A stretch of 34,265 nt of DNA from Phormidium willei BDU 130791 (GCA_001637315.1 LSZA01000043.1:1-34265), one strand, 5' to 3'. Shown: positions 1 to 8,341, counted from the stretch's first letter. Made by a program: numbers and translations. Notes: generated by a model not told the origin, from the sequence alone.

Positions 1-9
1 CCTCTTGCC

Positions 10-1089
10 TCAAAGATATCCCTCAAGCAGTAAATCTTCGCCAACCGTCTGCCAGTGGAGATCGTGCAACGGGAGGGCTTCGGTCATCTGATTGAACCCG
101 AGATAGGAAATTGGCGTTGGGGCGGAGTCGCCGCCGATGAGTTTGGGGGCGATGAAGGCCATGACTTTCTGAACCATCCCTTCCGAGATAGCTTTGGCCG
201 CTAATTGACCCCCACATTCCCAAAGAACTGACATCATTCCCCGTTGATAGAGGTTTTCCATCACGACGGTGGGGGTTAGCTGGGGATAGCTGAGGACCTC
301 TACACCGCGATCGCGCAATTGTTGCTGAAACTCGGGTTTGACGTCGGTTTCGGTGACGACGAGGGTGGGGGCTTCGCTGACATCCCAGAGTTTGGCGGCT
401 TCGGGTAAGTCTAGGCGACGACTCATGACCACTCGTAGGGGGTTCTTCGATTGCTGGTTATGACAGGTGAGATGGGGGTCATCTTTACGTACCGTGTTGC
501 CTCCCACAATCACCGCTTCACACTGGCCGCGAAGCTGGTGGACTCGTTGCCGGGCGGGAGTTCCGGTCACCCAGCGGCTATGGCCCTGTTGGCTGGCGAT
601 TTTGCCGTCGAGGGTCATGGCGTATTTGAGGATGCCAAAGGGTCGTTGATGGGTGATGCGGTGGAAGAAGGCTTCGTTGAGACGGCGACAGTCGGCTTCT
701 TCGACGCCGACGACCACTTCAATTCCGGCCTCTTGCAGACGGGCGATGCCTCCGCCGCCGACTTTAGGATTGGGATCGACGGTTCCGATGATGACTTTGG
801 CCACTTGGGCTTGAACTAAGGCCTCGGAACAGGGAGGGGTACGACCGTGATGGTTACAGGGTTCGAGGCTGACATAGATGGTGGCCCCCTGGGCGCGATC
901 GCCGGCTTGTCGGAGGGCGAAGACTTCGGCGTGAGGCTGGCCGGCAGCGGGATGGAAGCCTTCGCCGACAATGTCTCCTCCTTGGACAATCACGGCCCCC
1001 ACCATGGGATTGGGGGCGGTCTGTCCCCAGGCCCGCCGGGCGAGGCTGAGACAACGCTGCATTATGGCGCGATCGAAGGCACTGGTCAT
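10..1089 (-). CDS. ribD: Riboflavin biosynthesis protein RibD (bifunctional deaminase/reductase)
   Basis: Catalyses two consecutive cytosolic steps of riboflavin synthesis: deamination of the diaminohydroxy-pyrimidine ribosyl phosphate made by GTP cyclohydrolase II, then NADPH reduction of the ribose. The 359-residue protein has the two-domain layout of the family. The N-terminal cytidine-deaminase-like domain carries the zinc motif HAE at residues 53-55 and PCNHHGRTPPC at 77-87, giving the two zinc cysteines. From about residue 150 the RibD C-terminal reductase domain follows (FGILKYAMTLDGKIA, later GGNTVRKDDPHLT), ending normally in LLLEGYL, so the gene is complete although it nearly touches the window edge. 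The ATG has no Shine-Dalgarno sequence; a GGGAACA-type repeat begins about 5 nt upstream of it. Divergent from the TPR gene. Family assignment is secure. Confidence 0.96.
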   Translation of the reverse strand: MTSAFDRAIMQRCLSLARRAWGQTAPNPMVGAVIVQGGDIVGEGFHPAAGQPHAEVFALRQAGDRAQGATIYVSLEPCNHHGRTPPCSEALVQAQVAKVIIGTVDPNPKVGGGGIARLQEAGIEVVVGVEEADCRRLNEAFFHRITHQRPFGILKYAMTLDGKIASQQGHSRWVTGTPARQRVHQLRGQCEAVIVGGNTVRKDDPHLTCHNQQSKNPLRVVMSRRLDLPEAAKLWDVSEAPTLVVTETDVKPEFQQQLRDRGVEVLSYPQLTPTVVMENLYQRGMMSVLWECGGQLAAKAISEGMVQKVMAFIAPKLIGGDSAPTPISYLGFNQMTEALPLHDLHWQTVGEDLLLEGYL

Positions 1090-1093
1090 AAGG

Positions 1094-1125
1094 AAGGGAA
1101 CACCGGAACTGGGAACAGGGAACAG
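1094..1125 (-). repeat. GGGAACA-type short repeat in the ribD leader
   Basis: Contains the 15-mer AGGGAACACCGGAAC (1095-1109), then two GGGAACA heptamers (1111-1124). Read on the ribD sense strand it is a pyrimidine-rich TTCCCTG run ending about 5 nt before the start codon. The same 15-mer occurs at 2134-2148 and, inverted, at 31490-31504. Confidence 0.85.
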
Positions 1126-1200
1126 AAAAGAGGTCGGGGCGTAGCTTTGTGGTCAGCCGCTAGAATTGAGGTCAGATCTGATAGGTGGTGAGGGGTTGTG

Positions 1201-2127
1201 ATGGGCTTAATCGAGGGGCGAGAGAGGGGTCAATGGTTGGGATTGGGAGTCGGGGCGATCGCGATGGCTGGGTTGGTTGTGGGGGCCGGTCCAGTTTGGC
1301 CGTCTCCAGGGTTGGCCCAGCCGGGGTTTGACTCGTCGCCGCTGGATTCGGCTGCTGAACGACAGCTAAATCTGGGGTTGCAATTGGTGCAACAGAACGA
1401 CCTCTCAGGGGCGATCGCGGCGTTCCGGGAGGCGGTACGACTCGATCCTGAGTTTTCTCCAGGGTACTATAATCTCGGACTGGCATTGCGACAGTCGGGA
1501 GAGCTACAACTGGCAGCTGATGCGTTTTTAGAGGCGGTGCGGACGGATTCGGGGTTTGCCCTGGCCTATGGCAATCTTGGGGCGATTCTCCTAGAGGTCA
1601 ATAATTTACCTCGGGCGCGTCAGTATTTGCAACGGGCGATCGACTTAGATCCACGCTTAGGGTTTGCTCACTATAATCTCGGCCTACTGCATTATCAACA
1701 GGGTAATTCGGATGACGCGTTGTCGGCATTTCGTTTGGCACAACGTCATACGGAAAATGCACCTGAACCGTCTTATTATTTGGGATTATTATATTTAGAA
1801 CGAGGGCAAACTCGACGAGCAAAACGGGCATTGCGCCAGGCGATTTCTCTGAATCCAAATTATACGGAAGCCCATTATCAACTTGGGGCGATTCTATTGG
1901 CAGAAGGGGACTTAGATGCAGCGCTTACGGCGTTTCGGGCATCTCGGGAGGCGAATCCGGGTTATGCAAATGCCTATTATGGGGCGGGGTTGGTGTTTAT
2001 TCAGCAGGGTAATTTTGAGAATGCGCGGGAAGTGTTGCGTTATGCCCGCGATCGCTATCAAGTGCAAAATCAACCGCAATGGGTGCAACGGACGGAACAA
2101 TTGTTAGAACGAATTAATGGTCGCTAA
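1201..2127 (+). CDS. Exported tetratricopeptide-repeat protein
   Basis: A 308-residue protein made almost entirely of TPR units. After a short charged start the segment around residues 13-38 is hydrophobic and ends near a possible signal-peptidase site (GLAQP), so it is probably exported or membrane-anchored. About seven 34-residue TPRs follow from residue 50 to 300, with typical patterns such as YYNLGLALRQSGELQLAADAF and AHYQLGAILLAEGDLDAAL. TPR arrays are protein-binding scaffolds; no catalytic domain is visible and the partner cannot be inferred. A GTG lies directly before the chosen ATG and either could be used. It is transcribed away from ribD and shares no obvious pathway with its neighbours. 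The TPR call is certain; the role is unknown. Confidence 0.85.
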   Translation: MGLIEGRERGQWLGLGVGAIAMAGLVVGAGPVWPSPGLAQPGFDSSPLDSAAERQLNLGLQLVQQNDLSGAIAAFREAVRLDPEFSPGYYNLGLALRQSGELQLAADAFLEAVRTDSGFALAYGNLGAILLEVNNLPRARQYLQRAIDLDPRLGFAHYNLGLLHYQQGNSDDALSAFRLAQRHTENAPEPSYYLGLLYLERGQTRRAKRALRQAISLNPNYTEAHYQLGAILLAEGDLDAALTAFRASREANPGYANAYYGAGLVFIQQGNFENAREVLRYARDRYQVQNQPQWVQRTEQLLERINGR

Positions 2128-2133
2128 TAAAGA

Positions 2134-2148
2134 AGGGAACACCGGAAC
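2134..2148. repeat. Copy of the AGGGAACACCGGAAC repeat downstream of the TPR gene
   Basis: Exact 15-bp match to 1095-1109 and to the reverse complement of 31490-31504. Unlike the other copies of this repeat type it lies after a stop codon (of the TPR gene), not before a start codon. Confidence 0.8.
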
Positions 2149-2162
2149 AGGCAATCGGGTAA

Positions 2163-2227
2163 GGTGCGTCCCGGCTGCATTCAATTTTTGGCTTCAAGTG
2201 ACTCGGATCAAACGGCCGGAACGCACC
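2163..2227. repeat. Intergenic inverted repeat (REP/MITE-like hairpin)
   Basis: GGTGCGTCCCGGC at 2163-2175 pairs with GCCGGAACGCACC at 2215-2227 at 12 of 13 positions across a 39-nt spacer. There is no T-run after either arm, so it does not look like a terminator. It lies between the convergent TPR and aminotransferase genes next to a GGGAACA-type repeat. Its arm ends resemble the GGTACGCCCC arms of the repeat at 31345-31427, but a family relationship is only suggested. Confidence 0.6.
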
Positions 2228-2250
2228 GCTTTGAGGCTAGTGGTTTGAGC

Positions 2251-2287
2251 GCAAAAATCCCCCTGAGATGAGTCATTTCAGGGGGAT
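2251..2287 (-). terminator. Intrinsic terminator of the class V aminotransferase gene
   Basis: Perfect 10-bp stem ATCCCCCTGA (2257-2266) with TCAGGGGGAT (2278-2287) around an 11-nt loop. On the minus strand it is followed by five Ts (complement of the A-run at 2253-2257). It lies 28 nt past the stop codon of the minus-strand aminotransferase gene. Confidence 0.9.
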
Positions 2288-2315
2288 GGTGGCTCAAAGA
2301 GTTGCTAGAGGACTT

Positions 2316-3467
2316 CTAGCCGGCGTTGAGGATTTTGGCGGCGGCGGTAATTCCCGCTCCTGGTTCATTGCCAGCATTTAGACTCTCAAGTGTGGCTTCG
2401 AGAGATCCGATCGCACAGAGAAGATCGCGATCGCTGACAAAGCCTAAATGACCAATCCGAAAGATTTTACCTTTGAGATGGTCTTGTCCACCCGCCAGGG
2501 CAATATCAAATTGCTTTTTCATCACGGAACGGATTTGTTCGGCGTCAACCGTCGTCGGGGCCACAGCCGTCACCGCTGGACTGGCGCAGTCATCGGGACC
2601 CAATAGGGGTAATCCCATAGCTTTAACGGCTTCACGAGCGGCGCGTTTGAGGCGATCGTGACGAGCAAAGATGCTGTCGAGTCCTTCGGCCCGCATCATC
2701 CGTAGGGAAGCCTGTAGGGCAAAAAATAGGTTCACCGGCGGGGTAAAGGGGGTGGTGTTTTTGGCCGCATTCTTGCGATAGGGACCGAGGTCAAAGTAAA
2801 ACCGGGGTAGGTTGGAAGAGTCATAGGCGTTCCAGGCGCGATCGCTCATGGAGACAAAGCCTAACCCTGGAGGAATCATATAGCCTTTCTGAGACCCTGA
2901 GGCCACCACATCGAGACCCCAGTCATCGATGGGAACGCTGCAAGCGCCCAAACTGGTGACGGCATCAACGATAATTAAGGCTTCTCCATGGGCCTTGACA
3001 TGACGATTGATGGTTTCGAGGTCGTTGAGCACCCCGCTGGAGGTTTCGCTATGGGTGAGGATAACGGCCTTAATCTCTTTGTTGGTATCCGCTTCTAAGG
3101 CTTGGCGGAAGGCTTCGGGGTCGAGGGGTTGTCCCCAGTCAGCGGTAATGGTTTGGACGTCGAGGTGATAGGCTTTGGCCACTTTGGCCCAGCGATCGCC
3201 AAATTTACCATTGGACCCGACTAAGACGCGATCGCCCGAACTCAGGACATTGATAATCCCGGCTTCCATGGCTCCGGTTCCGCTGGCGGTGACGACTAAC
3301 ACGTCATTTTGAGTTTGATGCAGCCATTTGAGATCGGCTAAGACTTCCGCGACTAAGTCGGAAAACTCGCCGCTGCGGTGGCCGATGGGATGTCGTCCCA
3401 TGGCGGTGAGGGCTTTTTCGGGAACCGGGGTCGGACCCGGAATCATTAACATTAATTTGTCGTCCAT
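2316..3467 (-). CDS. Class V aminotransferase (alanine/serine-glyoxylate type)
   Basis: PLP-dependent fold type I enzyme of the alanine-glyoxylate/serine-pyruvate aminotransferase family; cyanobacterial members are often labelled 'soluble hydrogenase 42 kDa subunit'. In this family it would transaminate glyoxylate, fitting photorespiratory glycolate salvage, but the substrate cannot be read from sequence. The start is placed at MDDKLMLMIPGPTPVPE, which matches the usual N terminus; an upstream in-frame ATG at 3497 adds ten residues (MAIFSDRRRV) with no extra support. Visible motifs are the cofactor-binding VDAVTSLGA segment and the PLP lysine in SGSQKGYMIPPG (about residue 193). The length of 383 residues is normal. 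A strong terminator follows. It is transcribed in the same direction as the small gene upstream of it. Confidence 0.9.
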   Translation of the reverse strand: MDDKLMLMIPGPTPVPEKALTAMGRHPIGHRSGEFSDLVAEVLADLKWLHQTQNDVLVVTASGTGAMEAGIINVLSSGDRVLVGSNGKFGDRWAKVAKAYHLDVQTITADWGQPLDPEAFRQALEADTNKEIKAVILTHSETSSGVLNDLETINRHVKAHGEALIIVDAVTSLGACSVPIDDWGLDVVASGSQKGYMIPPGLGFVSMSDRAWNAYDSSNLPRFYFDLGPYRKNAAKNTTPFTPPVNLFFALQASLRMMRAEGLDSIFARHDRLKRAAREAVKAMGLPLLGPDDCASPAVTAVAPTTVDAEQIRSVMKKQFDIALAGGQDHLKGKIFRIGHLGFVSDRDLLCAIGSLEATLESLNAGNEPGAGITAAAKILNAG

Positions 3468-3552
3468 AACACGTCGGCGATCGCTAAAGATCGCCATTAT
3501 ACAACTGGGACTTGCAGTTTACCGAAAAACGGGCCGGCTTCCCGAGGCCAAG

Positions 3553-3816
3553 TTAACTGGCTTCGCGATCGCCAACTCGGGCTGTCTGCTCAATGGCCTG
3601 ATTCAAGGACCAACGATAGTCAACTCGAACCCCTTTCATCTGACAGGCTTGTTCGAGTCGCTTCTGCTGAGAGAGGGCTTTACGCAGCGTCATAATCAAC
3701 TCATCAATTTGTCGTCGTTCCTCGGAATAGTGATTGACTGAAAACAGAGTTTGACGTTCAAGGAGTTGTAATAATAACTCGTAATGAATGTGAGAGGGGA
3801 GGGGAAGCGGCTCCAT
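3553..3816 (-). CDS. Small conserved cyanobacterial protein (DUF5340-like)
   Basis: An 87-residue, mostly helical soluble protein starting MEPLPLPSHIHYELLLQLLERQ. I recognise this opening from a small cyanobacteria-specific family, probably DUF5340, whose function is unknown to me. Residues 30-60 (SEERRQIDELIMTLRKALSQQKRLEQAC) are charged and could form a coiled coil. No signal peptide or membrane segment is visible. It lies about 85 nt upstream of the aminotransferase start on the same strand, so co-transcription is possible. The start codon lacks a clear Shine-Dalgarno sequence. Confidence 0.75.
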   Translation of the reverse strand: MEPLPLPSHIHYELLLQLLERQTLFSVNHYSEERRQIDELIMTLRKALSQQKRLEQACQMKGVRVDYRWSLNQAIEQTARVGDREAS

Positions 3817-3948
3817 ATTAAGTCGTAATGGGTGAGGTAGATAGACAGCACAACGCTAACCGTTGAGGGTTTCATGAGCCAAAACTGGGGCTAGGACGTT
3901 GGCTGGACATTACCATTTATTGTACTGCGGCCCGTGAGGGCGCGAGGC

Positions 3949-4851
3949 TCAATTGGCCGTCGATGAGCTGGAAAATAACTCAGCAATGGCGGCGGCGGGA
4001 TCGGCTTGTCGCATCAGGGATTCCCCGACTAAGACGGCGTTAGCCCCGGCCCGGGCCACGCGATCGAGGTCAGGACGTGCAAACATTCCTGACTCGCTGA
4101 CCATCACCACGCCTTTTTCTTGGATCTGGTGTTGGCGGGGGGTGAGTAAGTCTACGGTGGTTTGTAGGTTAACGCTGAAGTCTTCTAAGTTACGATTGTT
4201 GATGCCGATGAGTTCAATGCCATCGAGGGCCAGAACGCGATCAAATTCCTCGGCGGTATGGACTTCAACTAGGGCTGTAATTCCCAGGATTTTGGTGATT
4301 TTGAGGAAATACTGTAAATCGCGATCGCCCAAAATTGCTGCAATCAATAACACCGCATCGGCACCTTTACCCCGAGCCTGATAAATTTGATAGGGGTAAA
4401 TAATAAAGTCTTTGCACAACACGGGCAGATTGACCGCTTGGCGTGCATCCCGTAAATAGTCAAAACTCCCCTGAAAGAACGTCTGATCGGTTAAGACTGA
4501 CAAACAACTGGCCCCGCCAGCTTCATAGGCTTGGGCGATCGCCACGGGGTCAAAATCCTCGCGAATCAGTCCCTTACTGGGTGAGGCTTTCTTGACTTCA
4601 GCGATTAAGGCGGGGTTGGTGTTCCCCTCACGCAACGCGGCGATGAAGTCTCGGGGAGGCGGGGCGATCGCCACTTGTTTCTGGAGTTCCCGCAACGGCA
4701 TATAGAGGCGGAGTTTAGCGACTTCGGTTTCTTTATGCCAGACAATCTCCTCTAGGATATTCGCCGGTTCGGCATTGGGAATCGGCACTTGATACTGACA
4801 ACCTTCGGTTTTAACGGGAGGATTGGGGGAGCGACGGCGAATTCTAACCAT
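3949..4851 (-). CDS. trpC: Indole-3-glycerol phosphate synthase
   Basis: Converts carboxyphenylamino-deoxyribulose phosphate to indole-3-glycerol phosphate in tryptophan synthesis. A single TIM barrel of 300 residues, normal for cyanobacteria, with family motifs in order: [17 protein letters not shown] (catalytic Lys), [26 protein letters not shown] (catalytic Lys and phosphate-site region), [15 protein letters not shown] and VMVSESGMF. The start is placed at [12 protein letters not shown]: the open frame continues 14 codons further, but that extension (reading [12 protein letters not shown]) is only the translation of a GGGAACA repeat array and is rejected. The array ends 7 nt before the ATG and no Shine-Dalgarno sequence is present. 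No other trp gene is adjacent, as is usual in cyanobacteria. Confidence 0.96.
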   Translation of the reverse strand: MVRIRRRSPNPPVKTEGCQYQVPIPNAEPANILEEIVWHKETEVAKLRLYMPLRELQKQVAIAPPPRDFIAALREGNTNPALIAEVKKASPSKGLIREDFDPVAIAQAYEAGGASCLSVLTDQTFFQGSFDYLRDARQAVNLPVLCKDFIIYPYQIYQARGKGADAVLLIAAILGDRDLQYFLKITKILGITALVEVHTAEEFDRVLALDGIELIGINNRNLEDFSVNLQTTVDLLTPRQHQIQEKGVVMVSESGMFARPDLDRVARAGANAVLVGESLMRQADPAAAIAELFSSSSTAN

Positions 4852-4858
4852 GGAGATA

Positions 4859-4888
4859 GGGAACAGGGAACAGGGAACAGGGAACAGG
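4859..4888 (-). repeat. Four tandem GGGAACA heptamers before trpC
   Basis: Four perfect 7-bp units at 4859-4886 plus GG, 7 nt upstream of the trpC ATG. On the sense strand this is a TTCCCTG pyrimidine tract. It resembles the short tandemly repeated repetitive (STRR) heptamers known from cyanobacterial genomes. Followed at 4887-4909 by a spaced direct repeat of GGCGCACC. Confidence 0.9.
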
Positions 4889-4992
4889 CGCACCGCAAGT
4901 GGCGCACCCTTGATGATTTATCCTAGAACCTTTATCCTATCAGGTTTCACAGACATTTCAGGGGCGACTGGCACAGCGGCGACTGGCACAGC

Positions 4993-5029
4993 AAAAAAGC
5001 GCGAGAAAGCCAGTGATAGCTTCTCGCGC
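4993..5029 (-). terminator. Intrinsic terminator of chlP
   Basis: Arms GCGCGAGAAAGC (4999-5010) and GCTTCTCGCGC (5019-5029) pair with one bulged base around an 8-nt loop. On the minus strand the stem is followed by six Ts (complement of the A-run 4993-4998). It lies 25 nt past the chlP stop codon. Confidence 0.9.
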
Positions 5030-5053
5030 GGGATTTAGGTTTGAGGGTGAGGC

Positions 5054-6274
5054 TTAGGGAGCGAGGGCGTTACCACGCAACAGGCTACCAATCGTTTTGG
5101 CGGTGATTTTCATCTGCACCAGAGGATTGGCGGGAACGACGGTTTTATACAGATAGCTGTCAAACGTCAGCTTCTGCACATCTTTGTCGTCGCACATTTC
5201 CACAAAGGCCTCGCGAGTGGCATCGGTGCGATAGAACACTCGTTGCAGCAGATCTAACACCAAGTAGGTCATGCCATACTGTTTGTCCCAGCGTTTGATG
5301 TAGAGTTTTAGGTCATCTTCCGTGGGCAGTTTCTGACCCGCGTTGGTGGTTTCAACGATGGTTTCAGCACACATCCGGGCCGATTTCGCGGCGAAGTAGA
5401 TCCCTTCTCCGGAGGATTTGGTCACGGTTCCGGCGGCATCACCCACGAGGGCGACGCGGCCACGAACCCGACGAGGGCGGGGATGTTCAGGGATGGGGTG
5501 AGCTTCGACTTTGATGATTTCTCCACCTTCGAGACGACGAGCGGCCCGAGCGCGAATCCCCGCTTGCAGTTTCTTGATTTTGGCTTGGTTGACCCGCATG
5601 GTTCCGGTTCCCACAGCCACGTGGTCGTATTTGGGGAACACCCAAGCGTAAAAGTCGGGAGAGACGTCGTCGCCGACATACATCTCGGCGAGATCGTTGT
5701 AGTAAGCCATTTTATCTTCCGGGAGACGAATGCGCTCTTGGAAGGCAATGGCGTAGTTATAGTCTCCGGCTTCGATGGCTTTGGCCACACGAGAGTTAGC
5801 ACCGTCAGCCCCGATGACGACGTCCACTTTCAGGGTTTTGTTTTCCCCGGTTAGGCTACCGTCAGAGTGATCGGCATAGTGGATGACGTAGGGAGCGGTG
5901 TCGCTCGTGGGAATTTCGAGTTTATGAACGGTTCCGTTGATGAGATTCGCTCCGAGTTTTTCGGCGCGATCGCGTAAAAAGCCGTCGAGAACTTCTCGGC
6001 GGCACATTCCAATATATTCGTCTTGTTTGACAATGCGGATGTCCACCTCGCGGTTGGAGGGGGAGATCATTTTCATGTTGCGAACTCGACGGTCCACAAT
6101 CTCTGGGGGGATGTCAAATTCACTGACCATACACAGAGGAATGGCTCCTCCACAAGGCTTGGCGTTATCCAACTTGCGCTCAAACAAGTAGGTTTCGATG
6201 CCTGCCTTTGCCAACGTTTCGGCGGCAGATGATCCAGCCGGTCCAGAACCAACAACAGCAACCCGAATGCCCAA
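5054..6274 (-). CDS. chlP: Geranylgeranyl diphosphate/geranylgeranyl-chlorophyll reductase
   Basis: Flavoprotein that reduces three double bonds of the geranylgeranyl group to phytyl, supplying phytol for chlorophyll a, tocopherol and phylloquinone; it works at the thylakoid with NADPH. An N-terminal Rossmann FAD motif (VAVVGSGPAGSSAAETLAKAG, split here as GSGPAG) opens the protein. A second FAD site reads VALVGDAAGTVTKSSGEGI, and CGGAIPLCMV is typical of the family. The longest frame begins at an ATG at 6292, but the better start is the TTG at 6274: an AGGAG lies 7 nt upstream of it (inside the longer frame), and the resulting 406-residue length equals the usual cyanobacterial ChlP. A strong terminator follows. 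Confidence 0.95.
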   Translation of the reverse strand: MGIRVAVVGSGPAGSSAAETLAKAGIETYLFERKLDNAKPCGGAIPLCMVSEFDIPPEIVDRRVRNMKMISPSNREVDIRIVKQDEYIGMCRREVLDGFLRDRAEKLGANLINGTVHKLEIPTSDTAPYVIHYADHSDGSLTGENKTLKVDVVIGADGANSRVAKAIEAGDYNYAIAFQERIRLPEDKMAYYNDLAEMYVGDDVSPDFYAWVFPKYDHVAVGTGTMRVNQAKIKKLQAGIRARAARRLEGGEIIKVEAHPIPEHPRPRRVRGRVALVGDAAGTVTKSSGEGIYFAAKSARMCAETIVETTNAGQKLPTEDDLKLYIKRWDKQYGMTYLVLDLLQRVFYRTDATREAFVEMCDDKDVQKLTFDSYLYKTVVPANPLVQMKITAKTIGSLLRGNALAP

Positions 6275-6658
6275 AGTTCTTCTCCTATACATCGCTTACG
6301 TCTATCTGATGCTGAATCCTAGCACGGCACTCGGATCTGTGAACGGGAGTTCCCTGAAGTTGTGACGGAATGAAACAGATTGTAATAATTTGCAACGAAA
6401 CCAGCGGGCGATCGGGTCAATTTGATGGCTCGACCTGCCCTTGCCCCCTGACTTTCCCTAAATTTATATTTAATCTTATTAAATATTATTGCTTTTTTGG
6501 GGAAATTATGGTAATAAAACTGGCTAGTGACCCTTGAAAATGGCCGACCGGTTAAGATTGAGACGTCAGATTAAGACGTAAGATTGTAACCTAATCGAGT
6601 CACAGCGCCCGCAATGGTGCGATCGCCGGTTAGATTCCTCATTTATTGATTGCGATTG
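6275..6658. promoter_or_regulatory. Divergent chlP / TspO-gene intergenic region
   Basis: About 380 bp without a gene, between two divergently transcribed genes, so it should hold both promoters. It includes the chlP Shine-Dalgarno sequence near 6282-6286 and a markedly AT-rich block at 6464-6500. A partly repetitive stretch at 6552-6595 carries three variants of a (T)TAAGA..GACGT/AAGATTG word and is a candidate regulator site. I could not assign a convincing sigma-70 promoter. Confidence 0.4.
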
Positions 6659-7138
6659 ATGTCACTTCCTACCTGGCTCACGATTCCCCTCGTCATGATT
6701 GTGCTAGGCGTCGGCTGCAACCGTCTGTTATCGGCGGGTGGCTTACGTTGGTTTAATCGTCTCCAACGGCCTCAGTGGTTGACGTTTGAGCGCTTAATTC
6801 CCCTGATTTGGACGATTGTGTTTATTGGTGTGGGCTGGTCGGCTGTTTTGGTGTGGAATCAGACCCCAGACTCTCTCAATCGCTGGCTCCTGTTGGGATA
6901 CTACCTGGTTCTGGAAGTCGTGACCCTATCGTATACTCCGATTATGTGTCGGTTAGAGAGTTTGCGGGCGGGAACTCTCATCGGGGCCACCGGGTTTGTG
7001 TTGGCGCTTCTGTTGGCGATCGCCATCCAACCCCGTTCTCTGACAGCTACACTACTACTGTTGCCCTATCTGCTCTGGAGTCCCATCGGAACCTATACGA
7101 CTTGGGCAATGATACAATTGAACCCTAGCGAGGCTTAA
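6659..7138 (+). CDS. TspO/MBR family membrane protein
   Basis: A 159-residue, very hydrophobic protein with five predictable membrane helices, the architecture of the TspO/mitochondrial benzodiazepine receptor (tryptophan-rich sensory protein) family. Supporting features are WFNRLQRPQWLTFERLIPLIWTIVF after the first helix and LLLPYLLWSPIGTYTTWAMIQLN at the end, which match the family's W-P-P loop and PY..W signature only loosely, so this may be a divergent member. TspO proteins bind tetrapyrroles and modulate stress and pigment responses; the chlP neighbour on the other strand is suggestive only. The ATG at 6659 is preferred over the in-frame TTG at 6650. Confidence 0.75.
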   Translation: MSLPTWLTIPLVMIVLGVGCNRLLSAGGLRWFNRLQRPQWLTFERLIPLIWTIVFIGVGWSAVLVWNQTPDSLNRWLLLGYYLVLEVVTLSYTPIMCRLESLRAGTLIGATGFVLALLLAIAIQPRSLTATLLLLPYLLWSPIGTYTTWAMIQLNPSEA

Positions 7139-7171
7139 CGGCGATCGCCATGGCTATTCCCAATTTGCCCT

Positions 7172-8332
7172 ATGATTCCTGATATCGATTCTGTTGACAT
7201 CGCACATCTGGCTTCAGGAGATACTCTGTCCATTCAGGTTTATAAATTTCGCGGTGCGACTACGGGGAAAAAAGCCTATTTGCAAGCGAACTTACATGGG
7301 GCAGAACTGTCAGGAAATGCCGTTATTTATCAGTTCATTCAGTTTCTGAGTGAACTAGACGAATCCCAACTCCAGGGAGAGATTTGGCTAGTTCCCACCT
7401 GTAATCCTATCGCCACCAATCAGCGATCGCACCATTACGCCAGCGGTCGCTATAACCCCTATACAGGCACAGATTGGAATCGAATTTTTTGGGATTATGA
7501 GAAAGATCTAGACAATCAGAATCAGTCCTCAATTGCGGAATTTGCCAAAACTCAACTTCACCTCAACTCCAAACAAATCCAAAAAAACTTTTTCCAGCAA
7601 CTTAGGAGTCGCTTCGAGGAACTCAAACAGACAAGAAATCGAGCCTCCGGACTTCCCTTTGAAGACCACTATCGCTACCAGCTTCAATCCTTATGTTTGG
7701 ACGCCAACTATGTGTTAGATTTACATAGCAGTACCAATCAATCCTTTGATTATCTTTACTGTTTTCAAGGGCGAGAAGCCAGCGCCAAATACTTTTTACT
7801 TAACACCGCTATCCTTCTAGATCGCTATGATGGGGATGCTTTTGACGAAGCTTTTATGAAGCCCTGGTTAAGCCTAGAGAAACAGTTAGAACACTTAGGA
7901 AAAGTTGTTAAATTTGACTTAGAAGCTTGGACAATAGAACTCGGATCGGGAATGCAAATTAATCCCGATTCCGTCTATCGCGGCGTTCGAGGCGTTAAAA
8001 ATTACTTAGTCAGCAAAGGGATGTTAGATATCCAACGGTTTCCTCTCATTCAAACCGCCTCGAAAACTGTGCAATTTTTCCCCAAAAGTAAAACACAAAA
8101 ATACTATGCTAAACGAGGGGGTGTGATTCAATCCCGTGTCATGTTAGGAACTTGGATTGAGGCGGGACAACTCCTCTATCAACTTCTCGTCTTCAACCGA
8201 GAGGGAAACCTGCCCCAACTCCTCGACTGTCACGCCGAAGAATCGGGACTGGTTTATGACTTGTCTAGTAACGCCTCCGTCAACCAAGGTGAGTATATTC
8301 TCGAAGTGTTAACCCAGCCCAACGAGGCTTAA
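7172..8332 (+). CDS. Succinylglutamate desuccinylase/aspartoacylase-type zinc deacylase
   Basis: Zinc-dependent carboxypeptidase-like amidohydrolase of the M14-related AstE/ASPA superfamily. Visible active-site elements are HGAE at residues 42-45 (zinc His and Glu), DWNR at 101-104 (substrate-binding Asn/Arg), DLHSS at 183-187 (second zinc His) and the catalytic-Glu segment TIELGSG near residue 256. A C-terminal beta-barrel-like lid region follows to residue 386. The substrate cannot be told from the sequence: N-acyl amino acids are typical, and cyanobacterial members are usually just called predicted deacylases. It lies 33 nt after the TspO-like gene on the same strand. The DNA looks more AT-rich than its neighbours, especially 7520-8130, which may mean a different history. 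It converges on the PgpH-like gene with only 9 nt between stops. Confidence 0.85.
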   Translation: MIPDIDSVDIAHLASGDTLSIQVYKFRGATTGKKAYLQANLHGAELSGNAVIYQFIQFLSELDESQLQGEIWLVPTCNPIATNQRSHHYASGRYNPYTGTDWNRIFWDYEKDLDNQNQSSIAEFAKTQLHLNSKQIQKNFFQQLRSRFEELKQTRNRASGLPFEDHYRYQLQSLCLDANYVLDLHSSTNQSFDYLYCFQGREASAKYFLLNTAILLDRYDGDAFDEAFMKPWLSLEKQLEHLGKVVKFDLEAWTIELGSGMQINPDSVYRGVRGVKNYLVSKGMLDIQRFPLIQTASKTVQFFPKSKTQKYYAKRGGVIQSRVMLGTWIEAGQLLYQLLVFNREGNLPQLLDCHAEESGLVYDLSSNASVNQGEYILEVLTQPNEA

Positions 8333-8341
8333 GGGATGGGG

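Noticed and set aside
451..1191. Open frames on the plus strand opposite ribD (122 and 114 residues)
   Set aside because: They are antisense shadows of ribD with no family character; ribD has intact zinc motifs and full length on the minus strand.
4859..4888. CRISPR-like or satellite arrays (also 10325-10360, 23655-23684, 23863-23901)
   Set aside because: Units are 7-13 bp with no spacers of 30 or more bases and no cas genes; they are simple tandem repeats.
4852..4893. A 14-residue N-terminal extension of trpC
   Set aside because: It is translated from the GGGAACA heptamer array and not homologous to TrpC; the ATG at 4851 is used instead.
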